Counted from the first letter of the stretch, positions 35,126 to 43,769 are shown. The stretch: 64,000 bases of DNA from JAAXQD01 sp035529735 (GCA_035529735.1 DATKWE010000023.1:1-64000); one strand, 5' to 3'. Notes: generated from the sequence alone by a model not told the origin. Numbers and translations: made by a program.

Positions 35126-35930
35126 AGAGGTCCTCATCACCCAGGTAGGCCTTAATCACCTCAGGATGATTCTGGACTTCCTCAGGTGTACCGTCGATAA
35201 TCATGTTGCCGAAATTGAGAACAAAAACATGATCGGAAAGATCCATAACCACACCCATGTCATGCTCTACCAGAATACAGGTGACTTTCCAGCGTTCTTC
35301 TTCATTAATGTCTATTACAAAGCGGGCCATGTCCTCCACTTCTTCGAGATTGAGTCCGGCCAGTGGTTCATCCAGAATTAATAGTTCAGGGTCCAGAGCC
35401 AGTGCCCGGCCGAGTTCCACACGTTTCTGCAGTCCATACGGCAGCATCCCCACAGGTTTATGCCGGATATGTTGAATCTCCAAGAGATCGATGATCTCTT
35501 CCTCAATAAAGTTTCGGTGTTCGATCTCTTCCCGGGCGGTTTTGCCGACATATATGGATCCGCTGATAATGCCTGATTTTAAATGGATATGTCGTCCCAG
35601 ACGAATGTTATCCAATACCGTCATACCGCCGAAAACCTCGACTTTCTGAAACGTTCTCGCAATACCCAATTCAGCACGCTGAAAAGGCCTGAGTTTGTCG
35701 ATTTTTTTTTGTTTGTAATAGATATTCCCCTGTTGCGGGGTATAAAGACCGTTGATAATATTCATCATCACCGTTTTGCCGGCGCCGTTGGGCCCGATTA
35801 CAGAATGTATCTCACCTTTTCTTATTTTCAGTTTAACGCCGGCGAGGGCACATACTTTGCCGAAAAACATATGGACATCCTCGAGTTCCAACAGGACGTC
35901 ATTTTCTTTTAGATCGTCTGATGCTGCCAA
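35109..35930 (-). CDS. livG: LIV-type ABC transporter ATP-binding protein LivG (second cluster)
   Basis: A 273-aa ABC ATPase: Walker A GPNGAGKT near residue 42, FQKVEVFGGMTVLDNIRLGRH, signature region LPYGLQKRVELGRAL and Walker B LLILDEPLAGLN, with the LivG-type HDMGVVMDLSDHVFVLNFG. The start is TTG at 35930 with AAGGTG eight bases before it. First gene of the second LIV cluster; the order livG-acsL-livH-livM-livK-livF differs from the first cluster. Confidence 0.9.
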   Translation of the reverse strand: MAASDDLKENDVLLELEDVHMFFGKVCALAGVKLKIRKGEIHSVIGPNGAGKTVMMNIINGLYTPQQGNIYYKQKKIDKLRPFQRAELGIARTFQKVEVFGGMTVLDNIRLGRHIHLKSGIISGSIYVGKTAREEIEHRNFIEEEIIDLLEIQHIRHKPVGMLPYGLQKRVELGRALALDPELLILDEPLAGLNLEEVEDMARFVIDINEEERWKVTCILVEHDMGVVMDLSDHVFVLNFGNMIIDGTPEEVQNHPEVIKAYLGDEDLYATRR

Positions 35931-35940
35931 TATTTTTCAC

Positions 35941-36445
35941 CTTCACTGATACAATCGAAAAAAATAAATTCCTATCCGGTGGCGTTCGTTCTCCTCCGTC
36001 CACAGCGGAATAGAAATTCCGAAAAATTTAACAGGTGTTCATTCTCAAAAAAGAGTTTCGAAAACCTATTTTCTGAATATCATTCATTTTTAATCAAGAG
36101 ATAATATAAATATTTTCAATTATTCAAGTAAAAATCCGCTCAATCTACGAATTCAGAAAATAAATTTTTCAATTCATGATTCCGATCTGCCGAAGTTTGG
36201 ATAAAAAATGGGGATGCATTTTTGAACATCCCCAAACGGAGGCGTCTTTGGGTAATCACCCGGCGCCATTTCAAAACCTTCCGGCGAGAGATTTTTGACG
36301 CTTTTGCCGAAAAGTGCTTAGCAAAGCGTCGCATAAAATTTTGTGCTGTTTGAGGGTAATCGCCCGAGTTCTAAGAATTTATCACAGCGAGCTTAGCGCT
36401 TTGCAAAAGGCTCAAACCAACGAATGGGAGGTTTTGAAATGGCGC
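35941..36445. other. Non-coding region holding a terminator and a MITE-like element
   Basis: This 500-base gap between livG and the LOG gene has an AT-rich left half that could hold the promoter of the livG cluster, an intrinsic terminator (36203-36234) and the inverted-repeat element at 36262-36446. No protein-coding frame looks real. Confidence 0.6.
36203..36234 (-). terminator. Intrinsic terminator after the LOG-family gene
   Basis: On the minus strand TGGGGATG pairs with CATCCCCA around a 10-base loop and is followed by TTTTTTATCC. It ends the transcript of the selenoprotein-LOG pair before the livG cluster. Confidence 0.8.
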
Positions 36446-36446
36446 C
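36262..36446. mobile_element. MITE-like element with 18-bp perfect inverted ends
   Basis: GGCGCCATTTCAAAACCT at 36262-36279 is exactly inverted at 36429-36446, giving a 185-base element with no open frame. The inside has further palindromic words, such as GCTTAGCAAAGCG and GAGCTTAGCGCTTTGCAAAA. Just outside the left end stands GGGTAATCACCCG, nearly repeated inside at about 36355. The right end supplies the first base of the LOG stop triplet as read on plus. No target-site duplication is evident. No transposase lies nearby, so movement would need one in trans. Confidence 0.65.
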
Positions 36447-37096
36447 TACAAAATAATTACTTTCTGTACGGCTTTGACAATTTCTTCAGGGTCATCCATG
36501 ATCTGCAGAATTTCAAGATCTTCCGAAGATATCCGTTTTTCACCAAGCAACTTGTCTTTTATCCAGTCGATAAGCCCTGCCCAGTATTCCGAGCCCACCA
36601 GAATTAACGGAAAAGGCTTTATGCGACGGGTTTGAATCAGCGTGACCGCTTCAAACAGTTCATCCAGGGTGCCGAAACCACCGGGAAGGATAATATAGGC
36701 ACTGGCATATTTGATGAACATGACTTTGCGGATAAAAAAGTATTTAAAGTCGAGTTTAACATTTGCAAAAGGATTCGGTTCCTGCTCAAACGGAAGAATA
36801 ATATTCAGCCCAACCGATGTGCCCCCTGCATCTGCGGCACCCTTGTTGGCTGCTTCCATAACACCTCCGCCCCCGCCGGTGATAACAGAAAAGCCGTTTT
36901 TTGCAAAAAGCTCCGCTATTTCTTGAGCTTTCTTATAAACAGCATCATTCGGTTTAATTCTTGCCGAACCGAAGATGCTCACGGCAGGCCCTAAATCATG
37001 GAGGGTATCCACCCCTTCAACAAACTCTCCCATGATCTTGAAAAGCCGCCAGGGTTCCCCTAGCGTTAAATCGTCAACAACAAACTGTTTTTCCAT
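36446..37096 (-). CDS. LOG family protein (TIGR00730-type Rossmann fold)
   Basis: A 216-aa cytoplasmic protein. SIFGSARIK near residue 40, VITGGGGGVMEAANKGA near 70, and PGGFGTLDELFEAVTLIQT near 135 are the signatures of LOG-type phosphoribohydrolases, which cleave nucleoside 5'-monophosphates. The frame is open to 37153, but the ATG at 37096 begins the conserved part and has GGATAAAA upstream. The last codon falls at the edge of the inverted-repeat element, so its C-terminus may have been reshaped by it. It lies 53 bases after the putative selenoprotein gene. Confidence 0.85.
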   Translation of the reverse strand: MEKQFVVDDLTLGEPWRLFKIMGEFVEGVDTLHDLGPAVSIFGSARIKPNDAVYKKAQEIAELFAKNGFSVITGGGGGVMEAANKGAADAGGTSVGLNIILPFEQEPNPFANVKLDFKYFFIRKVMFIKYASAYIILPGGFGTLDELFEAVTLIQTRRIKPFPLILVGSEYWAGLIDWIKDKLLGEKRISSEDLEILQIMDDPEEIVKAVQKVIIL

Positions 37097-37149
37097 TTTT
37101 ATCCGCGACTCACTTTGATATCGACATACAGCCGACAGGCCTAAACTGC

Positions 37150-37368
37150 TCACGTCCCCCCGTTAAATCCGATGGTAACATCATCCTGATCCACAATGAC
37201 CGGAACCTTGCGTATACCGTCGGAATATTTCAGCATGGTCTTCATTTGACCAGGATCCGTCTTAACGCTAAAGTAGTCGACCGCCCTGCCCTGCTTGGCA
37301 AAAGCTTCACGAGCTTGATTGGTATAGGGTCAAGTGTCTTTGCCGAAAATCAATATTTTATCAGCCAT
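37150..37368 (-). CDS. Uxx-star family glutaredoxin-like putative selenoprotein (UGA at codon 13)
   Basis: Read through an in-frame TGA (37330-37332), the frame gives a 72-aa protein: MADKILIFGKDT, then Sec, then PYTNQAREAFAKQG, followed by VDYFSV...GIRKVPVIVDQDD. This is a complete small glutaredoxin/thioredoxin fold with the redox Cys position filled by UGA and the cis-Pro loop KVPV intact. The ATG has GGGAGGGAGGA upstream. An AAGCT-CGTGA-AGCTT stem-loop (37302-37316) begins 13 bases after the UGA, with a G in the apical loop 18 or so bases away, as in bacterial SECIS elements. The alternative is a nonsense-mutated gene, which I find less likely. selA-D are not in the window. Confidence 0.8.
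37302..37316 (-). promoter_or_regulatory. Possible bacterial SECIS stem-loop
   Basis: Minus-strand AAGCT pairs with AGCTT around the loop CGTGA, inside the coding sequence just after the UGA codon. Spacing of about 18 bases from UGA to loop and G as second loop base fit the known bacterial SECIS pattern. The stem is short (5 bp). Confidence 0.5.
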
Positions 37369-37499
37369 GGGTCCTCCCTCCCTAAGCTATAATTAATACC
37401 CGAGTACAATAAAAAATAATTTCTTGCAATTTCAGACTTTTGCAATTAATAGTCAGAAAATCACTAACAGCTATTTAATCTTTTGTCAATGATTACAGA

Positions 37500-37528
37500 T
37501 TGACAAATACCATGGCGGTTGATAAAAT
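37500..37528 (+). promoter_or_regulatory. Sigma70-like promoter of ptsH-ptsI
   Basis: TTGACA (37500-37505), a 17-base spacer, then TAAAAT (37523-37528). It lies about 42 bases before the ptsH start codon in the divergent region between the selenoprotein gene and ptsH. Confidence 0.7.
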
Positions 37529-37569
37529 TTTAATGAATCTTAAGGGGGCGTTCTTTTCTAATTTGTACG

Positions 37570-37851
37570 ATGAACAAATCTGATAACAGGCTTTCAAAGA
37601 GTGTTACCATTACAAACGATCTTGGCCTTCACGCAAGATCCGCAGCTCAGATAGCAAAACTCGCCCAAAACGTAAAATCAAAAGTGTGGATCATAAAGGA
37701 CGGAGAAAAGGTGGATGCCGCCAGCATCATCGACATTCTTACGCTGGCCTGTGCCAAAGGATCAAAAATTACTTTAAAAATTGACGACCAATCGGATCTT
37801 GATATTTTAAACGATATCACCCAGCTGATTGAAAGCGGCTTTGGAGAATAA
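37570..37851 (+). CDS. ptsH: HPr family phosphocarrier protein
   Basis: A 93-aa cytoplasmic protein. The phosphorylated His lies in NDLGLHARSAAQ (His at residue 21), and the regulatory-site region reads VDAASIIDILTLAC with a Ser in the position used by HPr kinase. The usual GASxG stretch is replaced by ACAKGSK. AAGGGGG stands 20 bases before the ATG, an unusually long distance. It is directly followed by enzyme I (6 bases), but no sugar permease (EII) is nearby, so the pair may be regulatory. Confidence 0.92.
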   Translation: MNKSDNRLSKSVTITNDLGLHARSAAQIAKLAQNVKSKVWIIKDGEKVDAASIIDILTLACAKGSKITLKIDDQSDLDILNDITQLIESGFGE

Positions 37852-37857
37852 CCCGGC

Positions 37858-39630
37858 ATGTTTGATACCAACAAAATGGAAATACACCTTCACGGTATTG
37901 GTGTTTCTCCGGGAATTTGCATCGGCAAGGCATACCTGGTTGGCAAGGAAGGCGTTGATATTATTGATAAATACCACATCGGTGAAGATGATTTGCAAAA
38001 CGAGATCAAACGGTTCAAATCTGCCGTAAAAAATGCCAAGGATAAACTGCAGGAAATCATTGAGTCAACGCCTGAAGGATTGCGCGAACACGCCTATATT
38101 CTTGAAACCCACAAGGTCATGCTTAAGGACAAGATGCTCTATGACAAGACGATAGAAACCATAGAAAAAGAACGGATAAACGCTGAATGGGCGCTCAAGA
38201 AAGTCGTATCGAATGTCAAATCCATGTTTAACAATATGACGGATGCTTATTTACAGGGGCGGGCGGCCGACTTTGTACATGTATCTGAGAGCATCATGCA
38301 GAACCTTGTCGGGGCAAAAACGGTAGATATCGCCCTTATCGACAAACGGGTCATTCTGGTTGCCACAGACATCTCGCCTGCAGAAACCAGCCAGATACAA
38401 CTGGAAAAGATACAGGGGCTTGTCACCGATCTCGGCGGCAAGACATCGCATACGGGCATCATTGCCCGGACCTTTGAAATTCCCGCTGTTCAGGGCCTTG
38501 ACAATGCCACCCGGACAATCAAAAACGACGATATCATCATCGTAGACGGCAATTCCGGCATTGTCATCGTCAACCCCACGGATCAGACCCTGATAGAGTT
38601 CGAAGAACGTCAATCCAGATACGAAGAATATCGAGCAGTTATTACCAGAGACAGCCACCTTCCGGCCGAAACAACCGATGGGTTCAAACTGGAGGTTATG
38701 GGAAATATTGAACTCCCTGAAGAGGTTGTTTCCGTAATCAACTATGGTGGAGACGGAATCGGACTTTTCCGAACTGAATTTCAATATTTAAGCCAATTCA
38801 ATTTTCCCAGTGAGGATCAGCTGTTTGACCAATACAAGGATGTCATTGAAGTCATGATGCCAAAGTCCGTGACGATTCGAACCCTCGACATCAGCGGCGA
38901 AAAAGCAGTGTCTTACGCCACTAATTCTGAAGAAAGGAACCCTGTTTTAGGACTTCGTGGAATACGGTACTGTTTAAAAAAACCGGAAGTTTTCAAAACC
39001 CAGCTGCGTGCCATACTAAGGGCCTCTGCATTCGGCAAAATCAGAATTCTGTTTCCGATGATATCCTGCCAAGAAGAAGTCTTGGCGGCCAAAAAGATGT
39101 TTGCTGAGGCCGCCGATTCTCTGGATAAAGAAGGTACACCCTTTGACGGGAACATAGAGATCGGCATAATGATAGAAGTCCCTTCGGCCGCGATCATGGC
39201 GGATGTAATGGCAAAGGAAGTCGATTTCTTCAGTATCGGAACCAACGACCTTATACAGTATACCTTGGCAGTGGACAGGGTCAACAAACAGGTTGCCCAC
39301 CTGTATCAGCCGCTCAACCCAGCCATTATCCGGATGATCAAACATGTTGCCGATGTCGCAAAGAACAGCGACGTGAAAGTTTTCATGTGCGGAGAGATGG
39401 CAGGCGACCCGGTTAACATACCGATACTCTTAGGATTGGGAATTAAAAGATTGAGCATGAATCCTCAGTCAATACCGGCAGTTAAAAAGATTATTCGATC
39501 CCTCAATGTCGAAGATGCCAAACGCTTTACCAACGACGCTCTAAAAGAGACAACCGAGACGGGCGTGTTGGAACTGGTGTTTCAAACTTACGGCAGTACA
39601 CTGTTCGAAATAGGCTATGCCGAATCATAA
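37858..39630 (+). CDS. ptsI: Phosphoenolpyruvate-protein phosphotransferase (enzyme I)
   Basis: A 590-aa cytoplasmic enzyme that passes phosphate from PEP to HPr. The N-terminal domain has the active-site GGKTSHTGIIARTFEIPAVQG (His near residue 200); the C-terminal PEP-binding barrel has GIGLFRTEFQYL, DFFSIGTNDLIQYTLAVDR and the catalytic VFMCGEMAGDP. Length is usual. Co-transcribed with ptsH. Confidence 0.95.
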   Translation: MFDTNKMEIHLHGIGVSPGICIGKAYLVGKEGVDIIDKYHIGEDDLQNEIKRFKSAVKNAKDKLQEIIESTPEGLREHAYILETHKVMLKDKMLYDKTIETIEKERINAEWALKKVVSNVKSMFNNMTDAYLQGRAADFVHVSESIMQNLVGAKTVDIALIDKRVILVATDISPAETSQIQLEKIQGLVTDLGGKTSHTGIIARTFEIPAVQGLDNATRTIKNDDIIIVDGNSGIVIVNPTDQTLIEFEERQSRYEEYRAVITRDSHLPAETTDGFKLEVMGNIELPEEVVSVINYGGDGIGLFRTEFQYLSQFNFPSEDQLFDQYKDVIEVMMPKSVTIRTLDISGEKAVSYATNSEERNPVLGLRGIRYCLKKPEVFKTQLRAILRASAFGKIRILFPMISCQEEVLAAKKMFAEAADSLDKEGTPFDGNIEIGIMIEVPSAAIMADVMAKEVDFFSIGTNDLIQYTLAVDRVNKQVAHLYQPLNPAIIRMIKHVADVAKNSDVKVFMCGEMAGDPVNIPILLGLGIKRLSMNPQSIPAVKKIIRSLNVEDAKRFTNDALKETTETGVLELVFQTYGSTLFEIGYAES

Positions 39631-39744
39631 TCTCTTCCTTTTATTCCTTTGGTATCATTATGGTTTTCATTAATTTTCCAAGGCATCCTCGACGTTCGCT
39701 CGTTTGGGGTATAAGATCGATTTTTCACCAAGGAGAAAAAACGT

Positions 39745-40203
39745 TTGAGCTCAAATCATATCAAAATTCTAACTGAAAACAGAAAAGCCAGACACAACTA
39801 TTTTATTGAAGATACTTACGAGGCTGGGATGGTCCTTTTGGGAACCGAAGTTAAATCACTTCGGCTGGGCCGCGTTAATTTGAAAGATTCATATGCCAGA
39901 ATAAAAAAGGGGGAGGTGTTTGTTCACCAGATCCATATCGGTGCGTATCCCTTTGCTTTTTATGGGAATCACGACCCTTTAAGAAAAAGAAAACTCCTTT
40001 TGCACAAGGATGAAATAAAAAAGCTATACGGCAAAGTCAATGAAAAGGGGCTCTCCCTCATTCCCTTGAAGATTTATTTCCAGAACGGGAAGGTCAAATT
40101 AACCCTGGCCCTGGCCAAAGGCAAGCGCAAGTATGATAAACGGGAGACCATCCGGCGGCGTGACGAACAAAGGGATCTGGAAAGGTCCAAAAAGGAATAT
40201 TAG
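39745..40203 (+). CDS. smpB: SsrA-binding protein SmpB
   Basis: A 152-aa tmRNA-binding protein for rescue of stalled ribosomes. NRKARHNYFIEDTYEAGMVLLGTEVKSLR near the start, then DSYARIKKGEVFVHQIHI and the basic tail KGKRKYDKRETIRRRDEQRDLERSKKEY are characteristic. The start codon is TTG at 39745 with AAGGAG nine bases upstream. The ssrA RNA gene is often adjacent in other genomes; I do not find it here. Confidence 0.95.
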   Translation: MSSNHIKILTENRKARHNYFIEDTYEAGMVLLGTEVKSLRLGRVNLKDSYARIKKGEVFVHQIHIGAYPFAFYGNHDPLRKRKLLLHKDEIKKLYGKVNEKGLSLIPLKIYFQNGKVKLTLALAKGKRKYDKRETIRRRDEQRDLERSKKEY

Positions 40204-40539
40204 GGCCTGCCGCCGAAACCCGGTGTCTCGGAATTTGTATACCACAAAAAATCAATATTCCACACAGGCGATTCCTAAACTCGCCCTTCGGGCTCAACCA
40301 GTCGGAATCGCATTTCTTTCTCTTCACCAAGGCGAATTTCAGTCACACAGGAACGGTGTTGTCAAACCGTCGCAGTACCATACCACGACGTCCCCGCCGA
40401 TACCTTAGTCCCGGGCGCTCAAACTCGCAAGAAACCCGGGATCCCAACAAACCATTTCCACCTTGCATTTTCCATAAGGTGTGCTTATAGTTTTTACATA
40501 TAAGAGAATTTAAAGGCTCGAGAAAAATCAACCTTCCAA
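40204..40539. other. Intergenic stretch between smpB and the ClpX-like gene
   Basis: No gene was recognised in these 336 bases. A CCCGGG pair (about 40412-40441) can form a hairpin with a 20-base loop. I looked for tmRNA signatures (a 5' GGGG start, a tag ending in Ala-Ala and stop, a 3' tRNA-like half with CCA) and did not find them. Confidence 0.45.
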
Positions 40540-42306
40540 GTGGATATATTATCGAAAATGAAAGAACGTAGTGAAAAAATTCCAGATCCTAAAGAAATCG
40601 AAAAGGAGATCGGCGATTTTCTGGCGAAAAAATTCGGCGGCAACGTTAAAATGATAACGCCAGTGGTTTTACCCCAGAAAGTCAGCACCGAAACGGCCGA
40701 AAAATCTGAAAAAAAAGAAAAAAAGATTAATTTTAATTTAAAGCCCGAAGAACTCATCTCCTTTCTCGACCAGTATATCGTTAAGCAGGATAACGCCAAA
40801 GCGATTCTGGCAACAAAAATATGTACCCATTTCAACCGAATAAAACGAGCGGAAAGCGGTTCTGAAGAGACCAATGACATGGTCGGCCACATCAAAAACA
40901 ATATACTGATGTTCGGCCCCACCGGTGTTGGCAAAACGTACATCATCAAGCTGATCGCCAAAAAAATCAATGTCCCTTTTGTCAAGGGTGACGCCACCAA
41001 ATTTAGCGAAACCGGTTATGTGGGCGGTGATGTTGAAGATCTTGTCCGTGACCTCGTAAGGGAAGCAGACGATGATATCAAACTGGCTCAATATGGTATC
41101 ATCTACATCGATGAAATCGACAAAATTGCATCCGGCCGAAATATCATCGGTGTTGATGTCTCCCGATCCGGCGTCCAGCGCGCGCTGCTAAAACCCATGG
41201 AAGAGACCGAGGTCGATTTAAAAGTACCCCATGATCCTATTTCCATGATTCAGGAGATCGAACGGTTTCGTAAAACAGGCAAACGGGATAAAAGAACTGT
41301 CAATACGAGCAAAATACTGTTTATTATGAGCGGAGCCTTTGGCGATTTGCCCCGAATTGTTAAAAAACGGGTTGCCGCACAGGAAATCGGCTTTGGCGCG
41401 CACATTAAAAACCCTCAGGATGATGTGGACATCCTTAAACAGGCAAAGGCAGAAGACCTCATAGAATTCGGATTTGAATCTGAATTTGTGGGACGGCTTC
41501 CGGTGAGGGCTGTCTTTGAAAAATTGACCGAAGATGACCTTTTCGAAATCCTGAAAAACCCCAGCAACCCGATAATTCTCGGCAAAAAACTCGATTTTGC
41601 GGCGTATGATATCGATATAAAATTTGAAGCCACGGCCCTTAAAATTTTAGCGAAAAAGGCCTTTCAAGAAAATACCGGTGCAAGGGGGCTCGTCAGTGCA
41701 GTTGAAGGGGCACTGCTTGTGTTCGAAAAGAAATTTCCGTCATGCAACATCAAAAAATTTCCGGTGACCCGCTCTGTGGTTGAAGATCCCGAAAGGTCTA
41801 TTGAAAAAATACTCGCAGTGTCAGATCACGGCCAATTAAATGAAACGTATGAGAAACTGTTTCTTGAAGAAAAGGAATATCTTAAACAGTATTTAAACCT
41901 AAACAAGAAAAATCTATCCGAAAAATACGCGTTGACGCTTACACCTTCGCGCATTGAGGTGGTGGCTTCATATTACGCAAATCACATCATGGATATTGAA
42001 AGGGTCATCAAAAAGATCAAATCCTTTTATGATGACATTAAGAAAATGGAATTATACTTTTATAAAAATCACGACATCAACATTGTCATGGAAGATGATG
42101 CCATTGATTACATTATTGAACAGTTTGAAAATTACGCCTACAACCCTGAAGCATTTTACGATCATCTGACAACAGATTTTGAATATGGACTCAAACTGGT
42201 TCAAGAAAAAACAGGTAAAAATCGTTTCTTCATAACCAAGAATGCGCTATTGAATCCCGAATCTTTTATAAGCAGTCTCATTCAGAACAAGTTAAGTGTC
42301 CCCTAA
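40540..42306 (+). CDS. ClpX-like AAA+ ATPase lacking the zinc domain
   Basis: A 588-aa AAA+ unfoldase-like protein. The ATPase core (about 65-430) has Walker A GPTGVGKT, pore-region GYVGGDVEDLVRDLV, Walker B IIYIDEIDKIA and sensor 2 NTGARGL, all close to ClpX. QEIGFGAHIKN keeps the IGF tripeptide that ClpX uses to dock on ClpP. The N-terminal zinc-binding domain of ClpX is absent; instead there is a lysine-rich 65-residue start. The last 140 residues (from about 450) are an extra helical domain I do not recognise. GTG at 40540 and ATG at 40558 are both possible starts without clear ribosome sites. Confidence 0.8.
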   Translation: MDILSKMKERSEKIPDPKEIEKEIGDFLAKKFGGNVKMITPVVLPQKVSTETAEKSEKKEKKINFNLKPEELISFLDQYIVKQDNAKAILATKICTHFNRIKRAESGSEETNDMVGHIKNNILMFGPTGVGKTYIIKLIAKKINVPFVKGDATKFSETGYVGGDVEDLVRDLVREADDDIKLAQYGIIYIDEIDKIASGRNIIGVDVSRSGVQRALLKPMEETEVDLKVPHDPISMIQEIERFRKTGKRDKRTVNTSKILFIMSGAFGDLPRIVKKRVAAQEIGFGAHIKNPQDDVDILKQAKAEDLIEFGFESEFVGRLPVRAVFEKLTEDDLFEILKNPSNPIILGKKLDFAAYDIDIKFEATALKILAKKAFQENTGARGLVSAVEGALLVFEKKFPSCNIKKFPVTRSVVEDPERSIEKILAVSDHGQLNETYEKLFLEEKEYLKQYLNLNKKNLSEKYALTLTPSRIEVVASYYANHIMDIERVIKKIKSFYDDIKKMELYFYKNHDINIVMEDDAIDYIIEQFENYAYNPEAFYDHLTTDFEYGLKLVQEKTGKNRFFITKNALLNPESFISSLIQNKLSVP

Positions 42307-42335
42307 TCTTCAATTCTTGAACTGGAAATATCGAT

Positions 42336-43514
42336 ATGATCGGAATATCTAAATTGTACTGCGGAACTGTCGAGCCATCGGATGCCCTTCGTTATGGAAG
42401 AATGTCATCTAAATTACCGTCTCATCTTCTACAGTTTTCCATCGACAAACGGCCTGTGGTGGTCTGGAACATCACCCGGCGATGCAACTTAAAATGCGTA
42501 CATTGCTATGCCCATGCCAAAAACATCCCATTTGACAACGAGCTTTCAACCACCGAAGGAAAAAATTTAATCGACGATCTCGCAGAATTTGGCGTTCCGG
42601 TAATATTGTTTTCCGGCGGTGAACCTCTGGTCCGAAAAGACCTCCCGGAACTTGCAGACTATGCCGTCAAAAAGGGCATGAGAGCTGTTATATCGACCAA
42701 CGGAACACTGATAACACCTCAAACAGCTCGAACACTCAAGAACATCGGCCTTTCCTATGTCGGCATCAGTCTTGACGGAATGGAAGAGATCAATGACCGG
42801 TTCAGAGGGGTCAAAGGGGCTTTCAGATCTGCTTTGGAAGGCATTGAAAACTGTAAAAAGGCCGGCATAAAAGTTGGGCTACGCTTTACCATCAACAAAT
42901 CGAATGCCGGACAGATTTCGGAAATATTCAACCTCCTTGAAGAGATGGATATTCCAAGGGCATGCTTTTATCATCTGGTATATGCCGGTCGGGGATCAGA
43001 GCTTGTAAAAGAAGATCTTTCCCATGAGGAATCCCGAAAAGCCGTCGATCTTATCCTGGATCTTACGAAACAGCTCCATGACAAGGGAGATCTCAAAGAG
43101 GTTCTAACCGTTGACAATCATGCGGATGGACCCTACCTTTATTTACGGCTGCTCAGAGAAAATCCTGAACGTGCACGGGAAGTTCTCGAACTTCTCGAAA
43201 TGAACCAGGGCAACAGTTCCGGAATAGGAATCGGCTGCGTAAGCTGGGACGGCGAGGTCTATGCCGACCAGTTCTGGCGCCATTACAGTTTCGGCAATGT
43301 CAGGAATCGGCCGTTTTCTGAAATCTGGACCGACACCTCTGATCCGCTGATGAAAAAACTCAAAGAGAAGAAAAAGTACGCCAAAGGAAAGTGCAAGACA
43401 TGCCGATGGCTGGACATTTGCGCCGGCAATTTCAGGGTTAGATCCGAGGCTGTAACCGGTGATATGTGGGCACCGGATCCGGCGTGTTATCTGACAGACG
43501 AAGAAATAGGTTGA
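42336..43514 (+). CDS. ahbC: 12,18-didecarboxysiroheme deacetylase AhbC
   Basis: A 392-aa radical-SAM enzyme of the alternative (siroheme) heme pathway. The start MIGISKLYCGTVEPSDALRYGR is highly characteristic of AhbC. The SAM cluster motif is CNLKCVHC near residue 50; SGGEPLVR follows, and the C-terminal auxiliary iron-sulfur site uses CVSWDG and CKTCRWLDICAGNFR. AhbC removes acetate groups from 12,18-didecarboxysiroheme to give Fe-coproporphyrin III. It is followed by hemB and ahbD. Confidence 0.92.
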   Translation: MIGISKLYCGTVEPSDALRYGRMSSKLPSHLLQFSIDKRPVVVWNITRRCNLKCVHCYAHAKNIPFDNELSTTEGKNLIDDLAEFGVPVILFSGGEPLVRKDLPELADYAVKKGMRAVISTNGTLITPQTARTLKNIGLSYVGISLDGMEEINDRFRGVKGAFRSALEGIENCKKAGIKVGLRFTINKSNAGQISEIFNLLEEMDIPRACFYHLVYAGRGSELVKEDLSHEESRKAVDLILDLTKQLHDKGDLKEVLTVDNHADGPYLYLRLLRENPERAREVLELLEMNQGNSSGIGIGCVSWDGEVYADQFWRHYSFGNVRNRPFSEIWTDTSDPLMKKLKEKKKYAKGKCKTCRWLDICAGNFRVRSEAVTGDMWAPDPACYLTDEEIG

Positions 43515-43633
43515 GATCTATGCAAAGCTTCCCCTTTTCACACGTTCTGCGCTTGACCTGCCTGCCCCGTAGGTCTGGCAGATCGTACCGGGGTGGAATG
43601 CCTGCCCAATGAAATGTTTACCCCGTGGAATGC

Positions 43634-43692
43634 GAAGCCTATTCCTCTGGGGCAACGCATATTTCATCGGGGCGGAGCCTATTCCTCTGGGG
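43634..43692 (+). repeat. 17-base direct repeat in the ahbC-hemB gap
   Basis: AGCCTATTCCTCTGGGG occurs at 43636-43652 and again at 43676-43692, a 40-base period, with CCCCGTGGAATGCG and CATCGGGGCG words between. Two units only; not a CRISPR. Confidence 0.6.
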
Positions 43693-43769
43693 TCAGACTC
43701 AGTTTTTAACCCACCACCGAACTTTGGCAAGTTAATCCTCAAAACACCTAAGATGAAATAGGAGTTGTT

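Noticed and set aside
37150..37368. Pseudogene broken by a stop codon
   Set aside because: The UGA falls at the redox-active residue, the rest of the frame is intact and a SECIS-like hairpin follows, so selenocysteine is a better explanation.
40204..40539. Possible tmRNA gene beside smpB
   Set aside because: No tRNA-like ends, no CCA and no tag frame could be found.
43634..43692. Possible CRISPR-like direct repeats
   Set aside because: Only two units 40 bases apart, no spacer series and no cas genes in the window.
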